This document shows, piece by piece, positions 43,353 through 52,171 of a stretch of 64,000 bases of DNA (the stretch's first letter is position 1; every line of letters starts with the position of its first letter). The DNA lies in the NCBI GenBank assembly GCA_963719855.1, contig CAVRDK010000008.1, positions 131,085-195,084 on the forward strand, in the 5' to 3' direction. Position numbers and translations under genes: made by a program. This DNA is from CAIQPV01 sp963719855 (lineage in GTDB: Bacteria; Pseudomonadota; Gammaproteobacteria; Burkholderiales; Gallionellaceae). Under the pieces are notes generated by a model. It was given only the letters and a program-made list of their open reading frames with translations, ran no database searches and was not told where the DNA came from.

Positions 43353-44245
43353 GGTATGCCTGGATTGAGCGGCATAAAAAGCTCTGGCCGATCACGCTGC
43401 AATGTGCAGTGCTGAACGTCAGTGCCAGCGGCTACTTTGAACGTCAGCGGCGCAAAGATTCTGGTCGGACAGAGACGCCAGGCAAGCGCATCAATGATGA
43501 AGCCCTGTTGGTTCACATCAAAGCAGCGCATGCCGCCAGCAAAGGTGAATATGGCTGGCCGCGAGTCTGGCGAGAACTTCATGCCAATGGAGTGCGCGTT
43601 TGGAAAGAACGGGTTCGGCGGCTCATGAAGGAGCACGGCATCAAAGCGCGCGGGAAGCGTAAATTCGTCGTGACCACCGACAGTAAACATAACCTGCCGA
43701 TTGCGCCGAACTTGCTCAACCGCAACTTCCAACCGGATGCGCCTGACTGCGTGTGGACGAGCGACATCACTTATATCCAGACCGATGCAGGCTGGTTATA
43801 TCTGGCTGTGGTTCTTGATCTGTACAGCCGTCAGGTTGTGGGCTGGAGCATGCAGCCGCACATGCAGACCAGCTTGGTAACCGATGCGCTCAGGATGGCG
43901 TGGTTCAGGCGACGGCCAGAGCCGGGGCTGATCTTCCACTCTGATCGTGGCAGCCAGTATTGCAGTCACGCATTTCAGGGCACACTGGCTGAATACGGCA
44001 TGCAAAGCTCAATGAGCCGCAAAGGAAACTGCTGGGACAATGCGCCAACAGAAAGTTTGTGGGGATCGTTGAAAGTAGGAAGGCTATATGGAATGCGGTT
44101 TGAAACACAGCGCCAGGCAATGGACGAGGTGATTGACTGGCTGACGTACTACAACCACAGAAGACTTCACTCAACACTGGATTACATCAGTCCGATGCAG
44201 TTCGAGAAAAACTGGTTTGCGGCACAGTTGAAGAAGGCCGCATAA
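43349..44245 (+). CDS. IS3 transposase OrfB (DDE catalytic part)
   Basis: The 298-aa integrase-core protein. Catalytic residues lie in VWTSDITYI (D), FHSDRGSQYCS (D) and NCWDNAPTESLWGSLK (E). It lies in the -1 frame of orfA, starting at GTG 43349. Complete. Confidence 0.95.
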   Translation: MRYAWIERHKKLWPITLQCAVLNVSASGYFERQRRKDSGRTETPGKRINDEALLVHIKAAHAASKGEYGWPRVWRELHANGVRVWKERVRRLMKEHGIKARGKRKFVVTTDSKHNLPIAPNLLNRNFQPDAPDCVWTSDITYIQTDAGWLYLAVVLDLYSRQVVGWSMQPHMQTSLVTDALRMAWFRRRPEPGLIFHSDRGSQYCSHAFQGTLAEYGMQSSMSRKGNCWDNAPTESLWGSLKVGRLYGMRFETQRQAMDEVIDWLTYYNHRRLHSTLDYISPMQFEKNWFAAQLKKAA

Positions 44246-44284
44246 TGAGCGCGTTAAGAAATACGGATTACAGGGGCAAGGTCA

Positions 44285-44412
44285 TTGATTTGCGCCGCAT
44301 CATTGCTCATCCCAGTCACTTTCGTCACCCCAAACACGGACAGGATCAACACCAGCAGCGGAACGAACCATGTTCTGCTGTAGAACTGTTGGAATGAATT
44401 GATAATTTTCAT
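44285..44412 (-). pseudogene. 5' part of a small membrane-protein gene split by IS3
   Basis: ATG 44412 after GAGAAGGAG begins MKIINSFQQFYSRTW, then one membrane segment FVPLLVLILSVFGVTKV and MSNDAAQ. The IS3 right end enters the frame at 44284; in the present sequence translation would run into the element and stop near 44254. The 3' continuation is at 40321-40498. Unknown function. Confidence 0.7.
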
Positions 44413-44528
44413 GATATTCTCCTTCTCAATATTCAGGGTGCATCCCGACGCGAGACATAATTGGAAACGCTCGTGAACAACCGCTTGGTGTCGAGGCAAA
44501 CATCGGTTTTATGGAATCACTTTTTTAA

Positions 44529-44960
44529 TCATGATGTGATGTAACGCTCCATCTGATCGATGATAAAGCTTTGATCTGATATCTTTGCTTTGACTAAATC
44601 CCCAATCGAGACTATGCCAAGGATGTTCCTCTTATCATCGAGTACAGGCAGGTGGCGAAAATGGCGTTCCGTCATCAACGCGAGTCCCTCCGAAACTTCC
44701 ATATCTGGAGTAACGCAACGCACTTGCTTGGTCATCACCTCGCTCACCAAGACATCTTTTGGGTCGTCTCCAATTGATGACACTTTATGTAAGCAATCGC
44801 GTTCGGTGAAAATTCCTACCAACCTGTTGCCATCAACTACCATAACAGCTCCGATGTCTCTCTCACGCATTAACTCTATCGCACTCAAGACGGTAACGTT
44901 TGGTGCAACAATTGTGTTGTGTTTCGTCTTCTCAGCTAATATTTGATTGATCGATTTCAT
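44529..44960 (-). CDS. CBS-domain pair protein
   Basis: ATG 44960 after GGAGG gives a 143-aa stand-alone pair of CBS domains: VTVLSAIELMRERDIGAVMVV / LVGIFTERDCLHKV and MTKQVRCVTPDMEVSEGLALM / HLPVLDDKRNILGIVSIGDLV. Such proteins bind adenine nucleotides and modulate partners; the partner is unknown. IS66 copy 2 is inserted 53 bases upstream and may have replaced its promoter. Confidence 0.9.
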   Translation of the reverse strand: MKSINQILAEKTKHNTIVAPNVTVLSAIELMRERDIGAVMVVDGNRLVGIFTERDCLHKVSSIGDDPKDVLVSEVMTKQVRCVTPDMEVSEGLALMTERHFRHLPVLDDKRNILGIVSIGDLVKAKISDQSFIIDQMERYITS

Positions 44961-45095
44961 GTTTTCCTCCATTTTCAGTCTTAGCAAATGAACCACTAGT
45001 TGCTAAAACGACTGTAAGCGACCCATTAACAACGCCCTTGTTGCCTAAATCAAATATCAGCATGCTTGGCACATCTTAAACAAGGTGGAGCCAAC

Positions 45096-45407
45096 ATGAA
45101 GAATCGAACGGAATTTTGGACAGCGCATGTCGCCGCCGTCAAACGTGAGGCAATTTCAGCGAGTGCCTATGCGAAGCAGCACGACCTCTCGATTGCCGCT
45201 TTGTATTATTGGCAGCGCAAGCTGAAATCAAATGCCGGGGTAAGTGAGGTAGGATCTGAACCCAAATTCGTGGCGCTACGCGTTGCGGAACAGCGTCCAT
45301 GCCAGTGCACTTTGGTGTTGCCTTCCGGTCTGCATCTGGAAATGTCGGCGTTGCCCGCACCGGAATGGTTGGCAGCGCTGAGCCGCACTTTGCCGGGAGC
45401 ACGCTAA
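45096..45407 (+). CDS. tnpA: IS66 accessory protein TnpA (copy 2)
   Basis: The 103-aa product MKNRTEFWTAHVAAVKRE is the homologue of the copy 1 protein, with the same SAYAKQHDLSIAALYYWQ helix-turn-helix. Stop and tnpB start overlap by one base. Confidence 0.9.
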   Translation: MKNRTEFWTAHVAAVKREAISASAYAKQHDLSIAALYYWQRKLKSNAGVSEVGSEPKFVALRVAEQRPCQCTLVLPSGLHLEMSALPAPEWLAALSRTLPGAR

Positions 45408-45763
45408 TGCATCCAGGCTGCACTATCGAGCAAGTCTATTTGTGCCGTGACGCGATCGACTTCCGGAAAGCGATTAATGGGCTGAGCGTGATGGTCGAAC
45501 AAGAAATGGGTTTAAATCCGTTTGGAAGTGCGTTGTATGTATTCGTCAATCGCTCACGGAATAAGATCAAGGTGTTGTACTGGCATCGCAATGGGTTTTG
45601 TCTGTGGCAAAAGCGCTTGGAAGAAGATAAATTTCATTGGCCGAAACACAGCGAGACGAACACACAAACGATCACGCTCAGAGAATTCGAGTGGTTGCTT
45701 GAAGGCCTTGATTTGTGGAGAAATAAACCTCATAAAACGTTGAAATACGCTTGCATTTCATAG
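45407..45763 (+). CDS. tnpB: IS66 accessory protein TnpB (copy 2)
   Basis: 118 aa, nearly identical to copy 1 (VYLCRDAIDFRKAINGLSVM; GFCLWQKRLEED). Complete. Confidence 0.95.
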   Translation: MHPGCTIEQVYLCRDAIDFRKAINGLSVMVEQEMGLNPFGSALYVFVNRSRNKIKVLYWHRNGFCLWQKRLEEDKFHWPKHSETNTQTITLREFEWLLEGLDLWRNKPHKTLKYACIS

Positions 45764-45797
45764 GGTAAATTGATAGAATTCTTCATGCTTAAAACAC

Positions 45798-47405
45798 ATG
45801 AAAAAGTCTTCAGTTTTACCACTGGATTATCGCTCCAGAGCCAACCTTCCCGAGTTCACTTTACCCGACGTTTTACCGACCGACCCGGCAGCACTTACAG
45901 CGCTGTTAATTGCAGCTGTCAATGCAAAGATCGCCTTTGCCGAACACGTCACCTACCTGTACGAACAAATCGCATTAGCGCGCCGCCGCATGTTTGGCCC
46001 GAGTTCAGAGAGTGTTGCACAGTTTCACCTATTCGACGAAGCGGAAGTACTGGCCGCAACCTCAACCGAGGCACAGGATGTTGCGCCGTTGCCGGTATCG
46101 GCACCCGCCAAGGCTCAAAAGCCCGCACGCGGCAAACGCAGCCCGCTGCCGCCAGAACTTGAACGGGTACAGATCATTCACGACGTGCCGGAATCCGAAC
46201 GCACCTGCGGTTGCGGCACACCGATGGTGGTCATCAACCGAGTTGTCAGCGAACAGCTCGACATCGTCCCGATGCAGGTGCGCGTGCTGCAACATATCCG
46301 GTTGGTGTATGGATGCAAGGCCAGCGAACACGCACCAGTAACGGCGGCTTTGCCGCCACAACCCTTGCCCAAGAGCAATGCCAGTCCAAGTTTGCTGGCG
46401 ATGCTGTTGACGACCAAGTATGTCGATGGCTTGCCGCTGGCTAGATTCGAGAAGGTGCTGGCCCGTCACGATGTGACAGTGCCGCGCCAGACGCTGGCGC
46501 GCTGGGTGATCGGCGCGAGTGCCGCACTGCAACCGCTGCACAACCTGATGCGGGACATCTTGTTTGATGCCCCCTTCATCCACATGGATGAAACGGTGGT
46601 ACAGGTGCTCAAGGAAAAGAATAAGAGTCCGGCCTCCAACAGTTACATGTGGGTGCAGACGGGCGGGCCACCCGGAAAGCCGGTGGTGATTTACGACTAT
46701 GACCCGAGTCGTAGCGGGGAAGTACCGGCGCGCCTGCTGCTGGGATATCAGGGTTATCTGATGACGGACGGCTACGAGGGCTATAACAAGCTTGCCAAAA
46801 CCGATGGCATCGAGCATCTGGTTTGCTGGGCGCATGTTCGCCGCAAGTTTGTGGAGGCCGTGAAGGTGCAACTGAAAGGCACGCACGGTCATGCCGACCA
46901 GGCGGTCGCCATGATCGGCAAGCTTTACGGCATTGAAAAGGAGCACAAGAATTCCACAATTGAGGTGCGCTATGCCGCACGTCAGGAGAACAGCATACCG
47001 GTGCTCGATGAGTTGCATGACTGGATGGAAAAGCTGCTGCCCATGGTTCCGCCAAAGAGCGCACTGGGTGGCGCGCTGTCCTATATGCGAGATTACTGGG
47101 GCAAGTTGGTTCGCTACCCTGAGCGCGGCGATCTGCCAATCGACAACAACCGCTGCGAAAACGCGATCCGCCCCTTCGTGGTTGGCCGCAAGGCTTGGTT
47201 GTTTAGCGATACACCAGCCGGTGCCAACGCTAGCGCGATTATCTATTCGCTTGTTGAAACCGCCAAAGTAAACGGCGCAGAGCCATACACATGGCTGCGC
47301 CATGTGCTGGAGCATCTGCCCGCAGCACAAACGGCGGATGAAATGGATAAGTTGTTGCCGTGGAATTTCCATGCGGCGACTTTAGCTGACATCACGCCTC
47401 GCTGA
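45798..47405 (+). CDS. tnpC: IS66 transposase TnpC (copy 2), shortened N-terminus
   Basis: 535 aa. Compared with copy 1 one base is inserted near the start, so the equivalent ATG (45785) is out of frame and translation must begin at MKKSSVLPLDYRS. About 23 residues of the N-terminal coiled region are also missing (AFAEHVTYLYEQ replaces a longer stretch). The catalytic HMDETVVQVL, TDGYEGYN and NNRCENAIRP motifs are intact, so it may still be active. Confidence 0.92.
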   Translation: MKKSSVLPLDYRSRANLPEFTLPDVLPTDPAALTALLIAAVNAKIAFAEHVTYLYEQIALARRRMFGPSSESVAQFHLFDEAEVLAATSTEAQDVAPLPVSAPAKAQKPARGKRSPLPPELERVQIIHDVPESERTCGCGTPMVVINRVVSEQLDIVPMQVRVLQHIRLVYGCKASEHAPVTAALPPQPLPKSNASPSLLAMLLTTKYVDGLPLARFEKVLARHDVTVPRQTLARWVIGASAALQPLHNLMRDILFDAPFIHMDETVVQVLKEKNKSPASNSYMWVQTGGPPGKPVVIYDYDPSRSGEVPARLLLGYQGYLMTDGYEGYNKLAKTDGIEHLVCWAHVRRKFVEAVKVQLKGTHGHADQAVAMIGKLYGIEKEHKNSTIEVRYAARQENSIPVLDELHDWMEKLLPMVPPKSALGGALSYMRDYWGKLVRYPERGDLPIDNNRCENAIRPFVVGRKAWLFSDTPAGANASAIIYSLVETAKVNGAEPYTWLRHVLEHLPAAQTADEMDKLLPWNFHAATLADITPR

Positions 47406-47445
47406 ATAGCCTGCACTTCCTGAATCGCTTACAAACGACTTGGCT

Positions 47446-47841
47446 TTACCACTCTGGTGGTAAACGGTATTTTTCCGGTAATAAATCGATGATTTCCTTT
47501 TGCACTAAAATGTTGTGCTCTTCATAAAGTGATTCGCCACATAAAGACTGTTCTTCATCACAATTTAATGGAACTTTATCGCCCTGCCACACCCATTTAA
47601 CGGGAAGGCATATTCCTAAATCAGGTTTGGTAAGATAATCGGATTGCACAATACCAACCGCTTTTATGTGCAGGCTATCTTGAGGAGTGAAGTGCTTGAT
47701 GAAAACTATGTCTTCATTTTTGATGGGCGAAACGATAAAGCTAAAGTCCGTCTTACCATCCAAAGAGAGGGGGAGACACAAAATATCCTTGTCAAAGAAA
47801 CCTTGTGCTTTGAATTCGTCAATTCCGAAAAATGCACACAT
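47446..47841 (-). CDS. AT-rich hypothetical protein
   Basis: 131 aa from ATG 47841 with ribosome site GGAGG. I do not recognise it. It is soluble and acidic, begins MCAFFGIDEFKAQGFF, and contains two Trp-rich spots (VKWVWQGDK, LPPEW) and several Cys. IS66 copy 2 landed 5 bases beyond its stop codon. A strong promoter-like sequence lies about 160 bases upstream. Confidence 0.65.
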   Translation of the reverse strand: MCAFFGIDEFKAQGFFDKDILCLPLSLDGKTDFSFIVSPIKNEDIVFIKHFTPQDSLHIKAVGIVQSDYLTKPDLGICLPVKWVWQGDKVPLNCDEEQSLCGESLYEEHNILVQKEIIDLLPEKYRLPPEW

Positions 47842-47999
47842 AATTTCCTCCGTCTTTGCGCTAACTTACCTAGAATAGGTGGCACATTATTAGTTTTGAT
47901 TTTTCTGAATCAACCGAGAAAACATCAAATCTATCAATCCAATATATGGAAGAGATTATTGCAAGCCAGCCTGCTTGCCATTGCAGGTTACGCATGCCT

Positions 48000-48027
48000 A
48001 CTATATATACCGTAGTATATTTGTCAA
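48000..48027 (-). promoter_or_regulatory. sigma70-like promoter for the 47446-47841 gene
   Basis: On the minus strand TTGACA (48027-48022), a 16-base spacer, then TATAGT (48005-48000). The remainder of 47842-48425 holds no gene that I can support. Confidence 0.55.
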
Positions 48028-48425
48028 GTATTATTTGGGTTTGGGGAAAAGGTCATGTCGGCGGTAATCGACGTTTACAGAGATTACCTGATTGGCGGTA
48101 TAGGACAAACACCGATGTGACATTCCAAAATTTGCTTAACGCTTAATGAGCAAAGCACCGATAGATTAAAACTGGCCGAACCATCAGAATGGCTTTCACT
48201 CATCCACCCACTGCAGGTATCTGTTCAGCAAATCTGTGCCGATTGTGAAATTTTAGTCATTACTGGAAAGAGATACTGGGTATTCCAAAATACACGACGG
48301 GATTTCCTTACCGAAGTTTCCTTCTACGCAATACTTCTCCCGTTGGGAGATGCATGAAAAATGGCAAGGGTCATAATTCGAGGAAATCAGGACATCACCA
48401 TCATCACTTTATTGGAGGGCTAATC

Positions 48426-49091
48426 ATGCACCAACTACTGGAGCATCAAACTAAACGCTTTCTACGCGAAAATCCATTACCGCCCCTTGGATGGGACACG
48501 TTCCTGGCATCAGTGGAGGATGCTTATTCCAGTGTCGATGCCATGTTGGCACATAAAGTTGAGGAAACCCTAGAGCGTGACATCGACAAGCGCGAAATGG
48601 TGGAAGAACTCTTGAGCAATACCATACCATCAAAAATGAATATTTCTACTTTTCTTGTGTATGCCATGAAGCTTGCGTTGGAGATTGAAGCGGCTTACCT
48701 AAAGTCGGCAGAGTTCATGACGGCACGAGGTAGTTACGATGTCGCCGAGTTCTTTCGTGAAATGGCCGGCTTCAGTTGCATGCATCGAGATGCCGCCATG
48801 AGACGCGCCGGTTTCGACGATTCAATTGATATTTACAGCATCATCTCTTCGTGGTCGGGTTGCAACATCGAAGTTCCAGATCCAGATATGAAGGATTCCG
48901 AAAGTCCTCTCGATCTTGATGGTGCCATGTCACTTTCACTTGCAGCCGAAAGACGCGGGGTAACCTTTTACGAAGAGATAGCGCGGATAACAACAGACAT
49001 GCAAATACGCCTTCACGCTGAGGAATTCGCCGCAGAAGGACGTGGGCATGTGCTGGCACTCGAACGCTTTCTTGGACTCGAACCATACTGA
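48426..49091 (+). CDS. ferritin-like domain protein
   Basis: ATG 48426 after GGAGGGC gives 221 aa. Helical throughout; the C-terminal half has paired E/H positions (LALEIEAAYLKSAEF, EFFREMAGFSCMHRD, LSLAAERRGVTFYEEIARI, LHAEEFAAEGRGHV), the spacing of a rubrerythrin/ferritin-like four-helix bundle that could bind a di-iron site. Role, perhaps in iron or peroxide handling, is inferred from fold only. It stands alone. Confidence 0.7.
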   Translation: MHQLLEHQTKRFLRENPLPPLGWDTFLASVEDAYSSVDAMLAHKVEETLERDIDKREMVEELLSNTIPSKMNISTFLVYAMKLALEIEAAYLKSAEFMTARGSYDVAEFFREMAGFSCMHRDAAMRRAGFDDSIDIYSIISSWSGCNIEVPDPDMKDSESPLDLDGAMSLSLAAERRGVTFYEEIARITTDMQIRLHAEEFAAEGRGHVLALERFLGLEPY

Positions 49092-49379
49092 GACATCGGG
49101 GCTGAACGAGGGGTATTCCGCGCTCAATTCAAGGGGAATCGCCGCTTTTTTGAACATATGTGAAAGCCATTTGTTGTATGGCAACATCGTTTTATTGAGG
49201 CGCTCTTGTCAATTGGCGGCTATGAGGAAAAACGATAGACTCAGAATTTTCGTTCAGTTCGTGAATTGCAGGTAATTGTGGCGTCGCCAAACTTCATGTA
49301 GCCAAACAGGCTTCCATAAAGCGTGCACTGGTGAAGGACGTCTATAGTTCAATTTCAATTATTCATCTAGGAGCCAGAC

Positions 49380-49610
49380 ATGACTGATCAAATCCATATC
49401 TCCATCGATCGGGAAATATACGTCCAGTTGCAAATGCTTATGGTGCCTCCCGTCAACGATGTCAACGCGGTTATCAAGGAACTGTTGTATCTTGATGGAC
49501 GAGCTAGCCCTGCCTCCATTGCTCTGATGTCCGCTGGGAAACACTTTACTATGGAACAGGAACTCGAACGCACTAGGCAGGGCGTCTACGATTGCGGGGG
49601 GGCTACCTAA
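49380..49610 (+). CDS. small hypothetical protein
   Basis: 76 aa starting MTDQIHISIDREIYVQLQML, with a good ribosome site (AGGAG) 7 bases before the ATG. The first 20 residues alternate like a beta strand plus helix, reminiscent of a ribbon-helix-helix, but I cannot assign a family. No toxin-like partner follows. The flanking gaps (49092-49379) show nothing else. Confidence 0.55.
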   Translation: MTDQIHISIDREIYVQLQMLMVPPVNDVNAVIKELLYLDGRASPASIALMSAGKHFTMEQELERTRQGVYDCGGAT

Positions 49611-49961
49611 GCTTGCGCGTTATTCGCTCGCTGTTAACTGTATCACGAACTGTAAATTATGAAGCATGCTCTACGAATTTGTAGTCTGAGTTAGCGACAG
49701 TGCCGCGTACCTGATGACGCATTATGGTTATGTTGCCAGAGAACGGACGCTCGTGAAAAACTCTTTTGGGCATTTTCTGGAATTTCATATGTGCCATATT
49801 GCTTGCCATAAAGCAGTCAGTGGCGAAGGGCTGTAATTGGCCGATAACGGAAGTCTACTCTTGGTTTTTTACCGCAGCAAAGCGGCCACTCACGACTATC
49901 TTTTGGCCAAATTTTAAAGTTAAGCAGACACTGTCTGTCAGATTAAGTCCGCAGCGCAGGC
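49611..49961. other. intergenic stretch, nothing recognised
   Basis: About 350 bases between the small protein gene and the Sel1 gene; no convincing frame, RNA gene or repeat was seen. Confidence 0.5.
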
Positions 49962-51434
49962 TCACTTAGTGCCGGTAACTTTAGTAGGCTTTGGTTTACC
50001 CGAAATGTTCGGCACCTCATGCCCGCCCTCGCTGCCCGCAACATCATCCATGATTTTCGTGGCAGGCGACTGGGGTAAAACTCCCGATTGAGCCATCCAT
50101 TCCCGAGCCAACAATTGCGCATTGTCGATTTGCTTGGAAGTCATGCTGGCCTCAATGATTCTTTTGCTTTCCAGGGCGTTCTGATTCCCCCCTACCGCCG
50201 CGAGGTTGAGCCATTTGTGCGCTTGCATCAGGTCATAAGGCACCCCTTGCCCTTTGGCGTACATCATTCCTAGATTACTTTGTGCCGACGCATTGCCCTG
50301 CTCAGCCGCCTTTAGATACCACGATGCCGCTTCCTTGTAATCCTGTGACACGCCCTGCCCATTGAAATATTTCACTCCAAGGTTGTTTTGTGCAGTCGCA
50401 TTGCCTTGTTCGGACGCCTTGCGATACCAAGCTGCAGCCTCCCTGTAGTCCTGCTGAACGCCTTGCCCATTGGCATACATCACCCCCAACGCCAACTGTG
50501 CCGATGCATCCCCCCGCTCCGCCGCCTTGCGATACCACGACGCAGCTTCACCATAATCTTGTTTTACCCCTTTCCCCTCGAAGTACATCATCGCAAGATT
50601 CAACTGCGCCGTAACATTGCCATGTTCAGCTGCCTTGTGGTACCACGATGCTGCTTCCTTACCGTCCTGCGGCACGCCTTGGGCATTGGCGTACATCGCC
50701 CCTAGTCTCAACTCTGCCAACACATTGCCCTGTTCTGCGGCCTTGCGATACCAGGATATTGCTTCCTTATAATCCTGCGGAACACCGCTACCTTTAGCGT
50801 ACATCTCTCCCAGAGCATATTGCTCCGCTGCATTCCCCTTCTCTGCTACTTTGACATACCACGACGCAGCCTCCTTGTTATCCTTGGGCACACCCTGTCC
50901 ATTGGCGTACATCTGCGCAAGACTGCGCTGCGCCGGTACGACGCCCTGATCAGCCGCCTTGCGATACCACAACGCAGCCTCTTTTAAATCCTTTGCCACC
51001 CCCTGCCCTTTGTCATACATCCGGGCAAGTTCATATTGCGCGAGAACATTACCCTGTTCTGCCGCCTTGCGGTACCAAAACGCGCCCTCCCTACAGTCCT
51101 TTCTCCGCGCACCTTTCCCTTCACAGTACATCGTCCCCAAATTAAGCTGAGCCGTCACATTCCCCTGCTCTGCCGCTTTGTTATACCACAACAAGGCCAT
51201 CCTGTAGTCCTGCGGTGCCCCTTGCCCCTTGTGGTACATCTGCCCAAGGCCGAGTTGCGCCACTGCATCCCCTTTGGCTGCAAGCAATCTGAATTCCTTA
51301 AACGCAAGCGAGAAATTTCCCTTTTCGTAAGCGTCTTGCGCCTCCTTCAAACCCGCCTCTGCTCCAGCGCTAAGCGCAAGCAGAACCACGAACAGAATTG
51401 ATCTGGATAAAGCTCTCATCATTAATTCATTCAT
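49962..51434 (-). CDS. secreted Sel1-repeat protein
   Basis: 490 aa from ATG 51434 with a signal peptide (RSILFVVLLALSAGAEA). The body is about eleven Sel1-like repeats of 36 residues, each of the form A-x-AQ-x-x-LG-x-MY-x-x-GQGV-x-x-DY-x-EA-x-x-WY-x-KAAEQGN, forming a solenoid for protein binding. A Sel1/TPR solenoid in the envelope usually acts as a scaffold; the partner is unknown. The repeats are highly alike, so unequal recombination could change their number. Confidence 0.92.
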   Translation of the reverse strand: MNELMMRALSRSILFVVLLALSAGAEAGLKEAQDAYEKGNFSLAFKEFRLLAAKGDAVAQLGLGQMYHKGQGAPQDYRMALLWYNKAAEQGNVTAQLNLGTMYCEGKGARRKDCREGAFWYRKAAEQGNVLAQYELARMYDKGQGVAKDLKEAALWYRKAADQGVVPAQRSLAQMYANGQGVPKDNKEAASWYVKVAEKGNAAEQYALGEMYAKGSGVPQDYKEAISWYRKAAEQGNVLAELRLGAMYANAQGVPQDGKEAASWYHKAAEHGNVTAQLNLAMMYFEGKGVKQDYGEAASWYRKAAERGDASAQLALGVMYANGQGVQQDYREAAAWYRKASEQGNATAQNNLGVKYFNGQGVSQDYKEAASWYLKAAEQGNASAQSNLGMMYAKGQGVPYDLMQAHKWLNLAAVGGNQNALESKRIIEASMTSKQIDNAQLLAREWMAQSGVLPQSPATKIMDDVAGSEGGHEVPNISGKPKPTKVTGTK

Positions 51435-51638
51435 AGATTTGTTCCGCGAAGAAAAATCACCTGCCTTCAGCGCAACACACACTGAAGCCGACAAAAACGA
51501 AAACTATTTTACCTCTTGCCGGAGCAAAGCAGCTAAGTTGTATCAACAAAACATTGGGGAGTTGCTAGAAAGTGGTGACAATGATGCCCGATATTCAAGG
51601 CATTCATTTGAAACAGGCAAAACAGGAGGGTACGACTG

Positions 51639-51670
51639 CCCCCTCCACCGTAGGTGGAGGGGGATTTTTA
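51639..51670 (+). terminator. strong hairpin with T-tract on the plus strand
   Basis: CCCCCTCCACC-GTA-GGTGGAGGGGG followed by ATTTTTA. The T-run favours the plus strand, but no plus-strand gene precedes it. For the minus-strand HU gene it would be a stem without U-tract just after the stop. Confidence 0.55.
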
Positions 51671-51672
51671 CA

Positions 51673-51957
51673 TTATTTCTTTACGCCGTTAACTGTTGCC
51701 TTAAGCGTCGCACCTGCCTTGAATGCTGGTACCTTGGATGCCTTGATCTTGAGTTCCGCACCGGTCTTGGGATTACGGCCAATGCGAGCTGCGCGCTTGC
51801 GCACTTCGAAAGAACCAAAACCAACCAAAGAAACGGAATCACCCTTCTTCAGCGCGCCGGAAATGATTTCAATGACAGCGCCAATCGTGCGATCTGCTTC
51901 TGCCTTGCTTGTTTCTGTCTTGCCTGCCAGAGCTTCGGCAAATTCTTTTCTGTTCAT
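51673..51957 (-). CDS. HU-family DNA-binding protein
   Basis: 94 aa from ATG 51957 after AAGGGGG. Histone-like: MNRKEFAEALAGKTETSKAE, SLVGFGSFEVRKRAARIGRN (DNA-binding arm start) and NPKTGAELKI, ending KATVNGVKK. Nucleoid-associated. A long AT-rich upstream region (51958-52170) probably holds its promoter. Confidence 0.93.
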   Translation of the reverse strand: MNRKEFAEALAGKTETSKAEADRTIGAVIEIISGALKKGDSVSLVGFGSFEVRKRAARIGRNPKTGAELKIKASKVPAFKAGATLKATVNGVKK

Positions 51958-52171
51958 GTAACCCCCTTCGTTGATTAATAAAAACCGCGTATGCGGCATG
52001 TACCACACTAATGAAGCATCATACTTTACACTGAAATTATCAACACTTGCTGACTGGCAAAAATCACCAGCGCTCACTATATCAACAAGTCACAATGCTT
52101 GCCAAGCGTCTCATAGCCCTATTTAGCGATATTTATCACAATTTAATGCACGGGGAGCCATTCTTCAAATT

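Larger units (their letters stand above)
40499..44284 (+). mobile_element. IS3-family element interrupted by an IS66 element
   Basis: Left end TGACCTTGCCCTGTAA and right end, read inward, TGACCTTGCCCCTGTAA; similarity of the inverted repeats extends about 35 bases to CGTATTTCTTAAC. A 3-bp duplication TTG flanks it (40496-40498 and 44285-44287). Without the nested element it would measure 1297 bp, normal for the family. orfA/orfB remain intact, but their native promoter side is separated by the insertion. Confidence 0.93.
45014..47432 (+). mobile_element. IS66-family element, copy 2 (2419 bp)
   Basis: Ends GTAAGCGACCCAT and ...CTGAATCGCTTAC; exact 8-bp duplication AAACGACT at 45006-45013 and 47433-47440. 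It differs from copy 1 at many positions and by an internal deletion in tnpC, so it is a separate insertion of a related element, not a recent duplicate. Same orientation as copy 1. Confidence 0.95.

Noticed and set aside
40558..47432. Composite transposon formed by the two IS66 copies around the CBS gene
   Set aside because: Each copy has its own 8-bp target duplication and the copies are diverged, so they arrived separately.
51639..51670. Terminator of the HU gene
   Set aside because: The T-run lies on the plus strand; on the HU strand the stem has no U-tract, so assignment to HU is not supported.
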